Source: an uncultured Gammaproteobacteria bacterium (GTDB lineage: Bacteria > Pseudomonadota > Gammaproteobacteria > Pseudomonadales > Pseudohongiellaceae). From it: a stretch of DNA of 6,778 nucleotides. Both the position numbers and the translations under genes were made by a program. The notes under the pieces were generated by a model, which saw nothing but the letters and a program-made list of their open reading frames with translations, did not search any database and was not told the DNA's origin. Shown here piece by piece: positions 1-4,893 of the stretch. Numbering within the stretch: the stretch's first letter is position 1; each line of letters starts with the position of its first letter. Location of the stretch: the NCBI GenBank assembly GCA_903889815.1, contig CAISYX010000418.1, forward strand, positions 1 through 6,778. The letters run 5' to 3'.

Positions 1-89
1 AGCATTGTGAGCAAAGGCACAGCGACAGAGGCTGCAAAGACAGTGACAGAAATCATTACGGCTCGCGCATTTACAAAAAGTTCGCTCAT
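1..89 (-). CDS. Unidentified protein, N-terminal fragment (hydrophobic N-terminus)
   Basis: Seen: on the minus strand an ATG at 89-87 follows AGGAG (100-96) at a 6-nt spacing, a good ribosome binding site. The frame stays open to the window edge for 29 codons. The protein begins MSELFVNARA and then becomes hydrophobic from about residue 11 to 29 (MISVTVFAASVAVPLLTM). Inferred: this is either a signal peptide or a first transmembrane helix, so the product is probably in or across the inner membrane. I do not recognise the family; too little is present. It is transcribed away from the HemD-family gene and shares the AT-rich spacer with it, so the two could share control elements. Confidence 0.55.
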   Translation of the reverse strand, partial: MSELFVNARAVMISVTVFAASVAVPLLTM

Positions 90-259
90 TGGATACTCCT
101 GATTCAAGGGTTGGTTAAAGTGTTACTTGCTTGCTGCTTTGTAACGGAGCGTATCGTAACACATGTGGGTATATATGTAACAACTGATATTTTCAGTTAT
201 TTATCGTAACGAATATTCGTTTCGTCTCACAATAATGATTTCTTTTGGTAACACTCCTC
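90..259. promoter_or_regulatory. AT-rich divergent spacer, probable promoter region of both flanking genes
   Basis: The spacer separates two divergently transcribed genes and is much richer in A+T than the coding DNA. Candidate elements: AATAAT at 231-236 (5 of 6 match to a sigma-70 -10 box) just ahead of the rightward gene, with no good -35 box at the expected distance; TATATAT at 170-176; an inverted repeat AACTGA-N5-TCAGTT at 182-198; a palindrome at 205-224; and GTAAC at 141, 156, 177, 206 and 248 plus GTTAC at 122. An exact 9-bp direct repeat, TATCGTAAC, occurs at 152-160 and 202-210. The existence of promoters here is inferred from the layout. The individual boxes are guesses. Confidence 0.5.
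205..224. repeat. Near-perfect 20-bp palindrome, possible operator
   Basis: Positions 208-221 (AACGAATATTCGTT) are a perfect 14-bp palindrome. After one T/T mismatch (207/222) the symmetry continues with CG (205-206) against CG (223-224), giving a 20-bp dyad with a single mismatched pair. It lies 35 bp upstream of the hemD ATG and covers the place where a -35 box would sit for the AATAAT at 231-236. That would fit a repressor site, but I cannot match it to a known regulator. Confidence 0.45.
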
Positions 260-1120
260 ATGGAAGAGCATGAAACATCGACTGCCTTGCACGGACAGGT
301 GGTCGCGGTTCCTGAAAGCAGGCAACTCGACATTCTCGAAGAGCTGCTGGTCAGGCGCGGTGCCAGTGTCATGCGTGTTCCGCTTGTCGCCATTCTGGAT
401 GCGCCTGATCCTGCGCCAATCCTCCAATGGATTGACGAATTCATAGCCACACCGGCTGACTACCTGATCATTCTTACCGGCGAGGGTCTGCGACGTCTGC
501 GCGGCGTGGCCCAGCGGCATGAACGGGAGGCGGCCTTTATTGCCGCTCTGCGGCTTACTTCTACCGTCTGCCGCGGACCCAAGCCCGGGCGAGCTCTCAA
601 GGAAATCGACCTCAAGCCCGATCTGCTCGGGAAGGCACCGACCACGCCGGGCGTCATGGCGGCGCTGGAAGAGCTGGAGCTGGCTGGCAAACGCGTCGCA
701 GTGCAATTGTATGGTGAAGAGCCCAACCTGCTTCTGATGGACTATCTGCGTCGCCGCGGCGCCATTGCGAGCAGCGTGGCACCTTATATTTATGCGCCGC
801 ATACGCACGAGGAAAAAGTAGTCGAACTGATGCACAGCCTTGCGCGCGGCGACGTCACGATGATGACGTTTACAAGCCAGCCCCAGTACTCGCGTCTGGT
901 GGATGTAGCGCACCGCCACGGTATCGAGGATGTCCTGAAGGCTGGCCTCGCCCGCGTAACCGTGGCTGCTGTGGGCCCGGTGGTGGGCGATCAGTTGACG
1001 GCTGCTGGCGTGCGCGTCAGAGTGATGCCGGAGTCCCAGTTCTTCATGAAACCCATGGTCACCGAGCTGGTCAAGCTTGCGCGTGCTCAGGCTTCAGTCG
1101 CAAAGGAGCTCAGTCCGTGA
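260..1120 (+). CDS. hemD: Uroporphyrinogen-III synthase family protein (HemD-like)
   Basis: The HemD family closes and inverts ring D of hydroxymethylbilane to give uroporphyrinogen III, the cytoplasmic branch point to heme, siroheme and cobalamin. The protein is 286 aa from the ATG, somewhat longer than the usual ~250. It shows the family's two-lobed pattern: the first lobe has LIILTGEGL (69-77) and CRGPKP (104-109), and the second has MMTFTSQPQ (201-209) followed by a VAAVGPVVGDQL stretch, corresponding to the family's 'FTS' and 'aaIGp.ta..L' signatures. The start is uncertain: no clear ribosome binding site precedes ATG 260, and an in-frame TTG at 245 would add five residues. The gene does not sit beside hemC/hemX/hemY as usual in gammaproteobacteria, so it may be a second HemD paralogue. 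It overlaps xthA by 4 bp. Family assignment is fairly sure; the catalytic role in this cell is inferred. Confidence 0.82.
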   Translation: MEEHETSTALHGQVVAVPESRQLDILEELLVRRGASVMRVPLVAILDAPDPAPILQWIDEFIATPADYLIILTGEGLRRLRGVAQRHEREAAFIAALRLTSTVCRGPKPGRALKEIDLKPDLLGKAPTTPGVMAALEELELAGKRVAVQLYGEEPNLLLMDYLRRRGAIASSVAPYIYAPHTHEEKVVELMHSLARGDVTMMTFTSQPQYSRLVDVAHRHGIEDVLKAGLARVTVAAVGPVVGDQLTAAGVRVRVMPESQFFMKPMVTELVKLARAQASVAKELSP

Positions 1121-1890
1121 AAATCATGACATTGAATTGCAACGGCATTCGATCAGCAGCAAAGAAGGGCTTCTTCGACTGGTTGAAGACGCAGGATGTC
1201 GACGTTGTATGTCTGCAGGAAACCAAAGCGCAGATCGGGCAGCTGGAAGACCCACAATACTTCCCGGAAGGGTTTCACTGTTATTATTTTGATGCGCTTA
1301 AGAAGGGGTATTCCGGCACGGCGATCTTTTCCAGAAAGAAGCCCGACAGGGTGACGCCCGGGCTTGGCTTTGCGCTGGCAGATGAGGAAGGGCGTTATAT
1401 CCAGGCGGATTTTGGCAATCTCAGTGTGGCATCTCTTTATCTGCCATCAGGCTCCAGCGGCGAAGAGCGTCAGTCCTGCAAGTTCTCGTTTCTTCATGAT
1501 TTCATGAAACACATGCGCGCACTGCGGGAAGACAATCGACACTACATAATCTGCGGCGATTGGAATATTTGTCACAAGGAAATCGACCTCAAGAACTGGA
1601 AGTCCAACCAGAAGAACTCAGGTTTTCTGCCCGAGGAGCGCCGGTGGCTGGACACACTTTATGACGAAGCTGGCTGGGTGGATGCGTTCCGTCTGGTCAA
1701 CAAGCAGGCTGAGCAATACAGTTGGTGGTCGGCGCGCGGTCAGGCGCGTGCGAAGAATGTCGGGTGGCGTCTCGACTACCACGTGATCGGCCCCGAGCTG
1801 ATCGACACGGTGGAGGCGGCGCAGATCTATACGGGACAGCAGTTCTCAGATCATGCTCCCGTGATCATGCAATTCAGGATGGATTTATGA
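1117..1890 (+). CDS. xthA: Exodeoxyribonuclease III (AP endonuclease)
   Basis: This Mg-dependent enzyme cuts 5' to abasic sites and removes 3' blocking groups and 3' nucleotides in base-excision repair. The protein is 257 aa (E. coli Xth is 268) and spans one endonuclease/exonuclease/phosphatase fold. All catalytic positions of the family are visible: Asn7 in LNCNGIR, Glu35 in CLQETK, Tyr108 in LYLPSG, Asp148 and Asn150 in CGDWN, Asp220 in WRLDYH, and Asp245-His246 in SDHAPV. The start is GTG at 1117, which overlaps the hemD stop as GTGA and has AAGGAG at 1103-1108, 8 nt upstream. An ATG three codons later would lose the first strand residues. The 4-bp overlaps on both sides indicate translational coupling with hemD and the cyclophilin gene. 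Confidence 0.97.
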   Translation: MKIMTLNCNGIRSAAKKGFFDWLKTQDVDVVCLQETKAQIGQLEDPQYFPEGFHCYYFDALKKGYSGTAIFSRKKPDRVTPGLGFALADEEGRYIQADFGNLSVASLYLPSGSSGEERQSCKFSFLHDFMKHMRALREDNRHYIICGDWNICHKEIDLKNWKSNQKNSGFLPEERRWLDTLYDEAGWVDAFRLVNKQAEQYSWWSARGQARAKNVGWRLDYHVIGPELIDTVEAAQIYTGQQFSDHAPVIMQFRMDL

Positions 1891-2498
1891 GGCTTGATCG
1901 GTTTCTGTCAAACACGCGCGTACTGGTGTGCAGTGCGCTGTTGCTATGCTGCGCGGGCAGCGCACATGCCCAGTCTCTCAAAGCCACGATCGTGACAGAC
2001 AAGGGCACAATAGAAGCCGATCTCAATGAACGAGCGGCGCCCACCACGGTGGCCAGTTTCGTGAATCTGGCCCGACGGGGGTTCTATGACGGCCTGACCT
2101 TTCACCGGGTCGAGCGCAATTTCGTCGTTCAGGGCGGCGACCCCCTGGGAACGGGTACCGGAGGGCCGGGGTATCGCTACACAGGAGAGATCGTGCTCAA
2201 ACATACCCGGCCCGGCACACTGTCGATGGCCAACAGTGGTCGCGGCACTGACGGCAGTCAGTTTTTCTTTACGCTGGTACCTACTCCTCATCTGGACGGA
2301 TTGCATTCAGTGTTCGGGAATGTCACCAGCGGGATGGAAGTAGTGCGCAGCATTGCCCGTGGCGATCGCATTCGCAGTATCACCATCACGGGAGATACTG
2401 CGGCGTTGATGGCGCGCAGGAAAGCGGAAGTCGATGCGTGGAATGCCGCACTGGACGCGGGGTTTCCGGCCCTCAGGCCCGCAGATTCGGCGCCCTGA
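1887..2498 (+). CDS. ppiA: Periplasmic peptidyl-prolyl cis-trans isomerase, cyclophilin type (PpiA-like)
   Basis: Cyclophilins speed cis-trans isomerisation of X-Pro bonds during protein folding. The 203-aa product begins with a signal peptide: a basic start (MRLDR), a hydrophobic core at about 12-22 and a likely cleavage after AHA (26-28), so it should be periplasmic. Cys21/22 are not in a good lipobox. The cyclophilin domain runs from about 31 to 170 with FHRV (catalytic Arg74), FVVQGGD (Phe79, Gln82), MANSG (114-118), SQFFFT (124-129) and HLDGLHSVFG (135-144). The position of human CypA Trp121 is His135, so cyclosporin binding is probably weak. ATG 1887 overlaps the xthA stop as ATGA and has AGGA 8 nt upstream. 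The frame is open further upstream inside xthA, but the signal peptide and ribosome binding site fix this start. The symbol is by similarity of type. Confidence 0.93.
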   Translation: MRLDRFLSNTRVLVCSALLLCCAGSAHAQSLKATIVTDKGTIEADLNERAAPTTVASFVNLARRGFYDGLTFHRVERNFVVQGGDPLGTGTGGPGYRYTGEIVLKHTRPGTLSMANSGRGTDGSQFFFTLVPTPHLDGLHSVFGNVTSGMEVVRSIARGDRIRSITITGDTAALMARRKAEVDAWNAALDAGFPALRPADSAP

Positions 2499-2510
2499 AC
2501 CCGGTCAGGG
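2493..2510. terminator. Inverted repeat between convergent genes, possible bidirectional terminator
   Basis: CCCTGA (2493-2498) and TCAGGG (2505-2510) form a 6-bp stem around the loop ACCCGG. The left arm carries the TGA stop of the cyclophilin gene and the right arm carries the TGA stop of yciI on the other strand. Only 6 bp separate the two genes, so this is the only place for a transcription end signal outside coding DNA. There is no T-run on either side, so it is not a classic intrinsic terminator. Confidence 0.3.
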
Positions 2511-2804
2511 GAGTACCTTGCGGAAGGGTTTGACCGTGACTTTGGCGAAGACGCCCGCCGTGACATAGGGATCGGCGTTGGCCCAGACCTCAGCCTCCTG
2601 CAGCGTGTCGAAACTTGCCACTATCAGGCTGCCCGTAAAGCCGGCAGTGCCTGGATCAACTGAATCGACCGCTGGGTGCGGACCAGCCAGGATGATTCTT
2701 CCCGCCTCAACCATGGACTTGAGGCGCTCGAGATGGGCGGGTCTGGCAGCCAGGCGCAACGGCAGACTGTCGGGGACGTCTTCACAGAGTATGGCGTACA
2801 GCAT
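2505..2804 (-). CDS. yciI: YciI family protein
   Basis: A 99-aa protein of the YciI (dimeric alpha-beta barrel) family, the same length as E. coli YciI (98 aa). Its cellular role is not settled. Family landmarks: MLYAIL at the N-terminus, RPAHLERL with the conserved His24, GRIILAGPHPAVDS (35-48), DPGTAGFTGS (50-59), and the WANADPY segment (74-80) with the conserved Asp78, ending in VKPF. Start: the frame is open to an upstream ATG at 2837, but the ATG at 2804 aligns with the family start and has GAGGA (2818-2814) 9 nt upstream, so I prefer it. The gene is convergent with the cyclophilin gene and divergent from yciO. In many gammaproteobacteria yciI and yciO lie near each other, which supports the identification. 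Confidence 0.93.
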   Translation of the reverse strand: MLYAILCEDVPDSLPLRLAARPAHLERLKSMVEAGRIILAGPHPAVDSVDPGTAGFTGSLIVASFDTLQEAEVWANADPYVTAGVFAKVTVKPFRKVLP

Positions 2805-2949
2805 TCCTGGTTTTCCTCGCTGGATTGGGGGTTTCATGAGGCCTTCATCTTAATCGATTTGCCCGGGGGAGTCTGGTATTGTTCGCCGCGCCGGCCCCGA
2901 CAGACAGCGCTCAAGCCACTGTCTGCAGACTCCGGCGAGTGATGCCCCC
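2805..2949. promoter_or_regulatory. Divergent spacer between yciI and yciO
   Basis: This 145-bp spacer must hold the promoter of yciI on the minus strand and probably that of yciO on the plus strand. The best plus-strand candidate is an extended -10-like TGGTATTGT at 2874-2882 (TG followed by TATTGT, 4 of 6) without a convincing -35 box. On the minus strand only weak boxes are seen. The strongest structure is the inverted repeat at 2901-2930, listed separately. Confidence 0.4.
2901..2930. repeat. Overlapping inverted repeats upstream of yciO
   Basis: CAGACAG (2901-2907) is the reverse complement of CTGTCTG (2919-2925), with an 11-base loop. The right arm also belongs to a perfect 10-bp palindrome, GTCTGCAGAC (2921-2930). 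The two dyads share bases, so in RNA they could not both form. They lie 19-49 bp upstream of the yciO ATG, a fitting place for an operator or a leader structure. No known site matches. Confidence 0.4.
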
Positions 2950-3570
2950 ATGGCCCAGTTGCTCCATATCCATCCCCAGAACCCGGAACCGCGCCTCATC
3001 AAGCATGCCGTGCGCATCCTGCAGGAAGGGGGGGTCATTATCTATCCTACGGATTCTACTTATGCACTGGGCTGCTGCATCGGCGACAAGGATGCTCTGG
3101 AGCGCATCCGTCGCATCCGGCAACTGGACGACAAGCACAATTTCACGCTGGTCTGTGCCGACCTGTCTTCCATCGCTACTTATGCGAAGGTGCCCAACAG
3201 CGCATATCGCCTCTTGAAGGCGTATACACCAGGTCCTTACACGTTCATTCTCAATGCGACGGCCGAAGTGCCGCGCCGTCTCATGCATCCCCGGCGCAAG
3301 ACCATTGGCCTGCGAGTGCCCGACAATGCCGTTGCTCAAGCCTTGATCGCAGAGATCGGACAGCCCCTGATGAGTACCAGTCTCATTCTGCCGGGCGACC
3401 CAGAGCCCCTGACGGATATCTATGACATTCAGGATCGAATGGAGCATCTGGTGGATCTCATCATCGACAGCGGCTCTTGCGGAAATGAAGCCACAACCGT
3501 GATCGATCTCGCGGAGGGTGCTGCCCAGGTATTGCGCACCGGGAAAGGCGACCCCACCCCGTTCCAGTAG
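2950..3570 (+). CDS. yciO: YciO, Sua5/YrdC/YciO/YwlC family protein
   Basis: A 206-aa cytoplasmic protein of the YrdC fold that aligns end to end with E. coli YciO. The family includes threonylcarbamoyl-AMP synthases (TsaC/Sua5), which start the t6A37 modification of ANN-decoding tRNAs. YciO is a paralogue that is not generally interchangeable with TsaC, so enzyme activity here is unproven. Visible motifs: YPTDSTYALGC (32-42), RIRQLDDKHNFTL after it, PGPYTFIL, KTIGLRVP (117-124) and STSLILPG (142-149). The last differs from the STSAN motif usual in TsaC and is the YciO form. The ATG at 2950 has only a weak ribosome binding site (GAG, 10 nt upstream) but matches the YciO N-terminus (M-x-Q-x-x-x-IHPxNP). 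The usual upstream PHP-domain phosphoesterase neighbour is absent. Confidence 0.93.
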   Translation: MAQLLHIHPQNPEPRLIKHAVRILQEGGVIIYPTDSTYALGCCIGDKDALERIRRIRQLDDKHNFTLVCADLSSIATYAKVPNSAYRLLKAYTPGPYTFILNATAEVPRRLMHPRRKTIGLRVPDNAVAQALIAEIGQPLMSTSLILPGDPEPLTDIYDIQDRMEHLVDLIIDSGSCGNEATTVIDLAEGAAQVLRTGKGDPTPFQ

Positions 3571-3669
3571 CCTGCCATGCCCTGCCAGCAGAAAATCAAT
3601 CGTATTCGAACAGCCCATCTGCAATAATGCCGCACTTAAAATTCGGCCAGAAAATCAAGGAGTGAGGGA
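3571..3669 (+). promoter_or_regulatory. yciO-trpS spacer with an 11-bp direct repeat
   Basis: The 99-bp spacer is more AT-rich than the flanking genes. CAGAAAATCAA occurs exactly at 3589-3599 and 3648-3658, 59 bp apart. The second copy runs into the trpS ribosome binding site (AAGGAG, 3657-3662). AATAAT at 3623-3628 could be a -10 box for trpS, but no -35 box lies at the right distance. No terminator-like hairpin is seen, so read-through from yciO is possible. Confidence 0.35.
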
Positions 3670-4884
3670 TTGTCTTCCGCCCATTCGCAGCAACGTGTTC
3701 TCTCAGGCATGCGCCCGACAGGCAGGCTCCACCTGGGCCATCTGCATGGCGTGCTCAAGAACTGGATTGTGTTGCAACACCAGTACGAGTGCTTTTTCTT
3801 CGTCGCTGACTGGCATGCACTGACCACTCACTACAGTGACCCCCGGATACTCCAGGAAAGTGTGTTCGAGATGGTGATCGACTGGCTGGCAGTGGGCGTC
3901 GACCCGAATGCCAGTTCCCTGTTTCTGCAGTCCAGAGTGCCTGAACATGCCGAACTGCATCTGCTGCTGTCCATGATTACGCCGCTTGGCTGGCTCGAAC
4001 GCGTGCCAAGCTACAAGGACCAGCAGGAGAAACTTCGCGACAAGGATCTTGAAACCTACGGGTTCCTTGGCTATCCGCTGCTGCAGAGTGCTGACATTCT
4101 TATCTACAAGGCGGCCCATGTTCCGGTAGGCGCGGACCAGGTGGCTCACGTTGAGCTCACGCGCGAAGTGGCTCGCCGCTTCAACCACATGTACGGGCGC
4201 GAGCCCGATTTTGCAGAACGTGCCGAGCAGGCCGTGCGCAAGATGGGCAAGAGTGCGGTGCGCGAATTCGCGGTTCTGCGCACGGCCTATCAGCAGGATG
4301 GTTCCCAGGATGCTCTGGAAAGTGGCCGGGCATTGGTCAACGCCCAGCAGAATCTTTCCGGCAGTGACAAGGAACGCCTGCTGGGGCATCTGGAAGGCAG
4401 TGGCAAGATGATACTCGTGGAGCCTCAGGCGCTGCTGACGCCCGCCGCGAAGATGCCGGGACTGGACGGACAGAAGATGTCCAAGTCCTACAACAACACC
4501 ATCGCACTGCGCGAGCCGCTGGACCAGGTGCAGAAGAAGATTTCCACAATGCCGACGGATCCCGCGCGCATGCGCCGCACCGATCCGGGTGATCCGTCGA
4601 AGTGTCCCGTATGGCAGCTGCATGAGGTCTATTCCGATCTGACCACCCGCAACTGGGTTCAGGCCGGCTGCCGCAGTGCTGGAATAGGTTGTCTGGAGTG
4701 CAAACGCCCCGTCATCGACGCTGTCATCGCCGAATTGCAGCCTATACAAGTGCGCGCTGCCGAATATGAGAAGAATCCCGATGCCGTGCGCGCAGTGCTT
4801 GCAGCTGGCAGTGAGCGCGCGCGGGAGACTGCAGTGCGGACCATGGACGATGTCCGCCAGGCCATGGGCTTGAACTACCGCTAG
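3670..4884 (+). CDS. trpS: Tryptophanyl-tRNA synthetase, insertion-containing type with four-cysteine motif
   Basis: Class I synthetase that charges tRNA-Trp with tryptophan using ATP, in the cytoplasm. The 404-aa protein (E. coli TrpS is 334) has RVLSGMRPTGRLHLGH with the HLGH signature (21-24), ADWHALTT, PLGWLERVPSYKDQ, GYPLLQSADIL, VGADQVAHVELTRE and KMSKS at 269-273. Extra length comes from an insertion of about 65 residues (roughly 182-245) between GREPDF and the KMSKS region, known in some proteobacterial TrpRS. The C-terminal part has Cys312, Cys334, Cys341 and Cys344, close to the iron-sulfur TrpRS pattern of Thermotoga maritima. The start is TTG at 3670 with AAGGAG 7 nt upstream; the next ATG (codon 14) would cut the first Rossmann strand. 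It lies 9 bp before scpA, whose AGGA overlaps the trpS stop, so they are likely co-transcribed. Confidence 0.96.
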   Translation: MSSAHSQQRVLSGMRPTGRLHLGHLHGVLKNWIVLQHQYECFFFVADWHALTTHYSDPRILQESVFEMVIDWLAVGVDPNASSLFLQSRVPEHAELHLLLSMITPLGWLERVPSYKDQQEKLRDKDLETYGFLGYPLLQSADILIYKAAHVPVGADQVAHVELTREVARRFNHMYGREPDFAERAEQAVRKMGKSAVREFAVLRTAYQQDGSQDALESGRALVNAQQNLSGSDKERLLGHLEGSGKMILVEPQALLTPAAKMPGLDGQKMSKSYNNTIALREPLDQVQKKISTMPTDPARMRRTDPGDPSKCPVWQLHEVYSDLTTRNWVQAGCRSAGIGCLECKRPVIDAVIAELQPIQVRAAEYEKNPDAVRAVLAAGSERARETAVRTMDDVRQAMGLNYR

Positions 4885-4893
4885 GAACCCAGC

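Noticed and set aside
232..239. ATAATGAT, resembling half of a Fur box, ahead of the HemD-family gene
   Set aside because: Only about half of the 19-bp consensus matches and the second half does not. In AT-rich spacer DNA this is expected by chance.
227..919. 230-codon open frame on the minus strand opposite hemD
   Set aside because: It covers the HemD reading frame with its family signatures and shows no domain of its own.
1722..1886. Upstream extension of the cyclophilin reading frame into xthA
   Set aside because: The extension is a frame-shifted reading of the conserved ExoIII C-terminus. The ATG at 1887 gives a proper signal peptide and has a ribosome binding site.
2805..2837. Longer YciI start at 2837
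   Set aside because: It adds 11 residues (MKPPIQRGKPG) absent from the family; the inner ATG has a well-spaced GAGGA.
2911..3624. 237-codon open frame on the minus strand opposite yciO
   Set aside because: Antisense to a well-supported yciO and without recognisable family features.
3623..3628. AATAAT as a trpS promoter -10 box
   Set aside because: No acceptable -35 box at 16-18 bp; kept only as a remark in the spacer entry and not called as a promoter.
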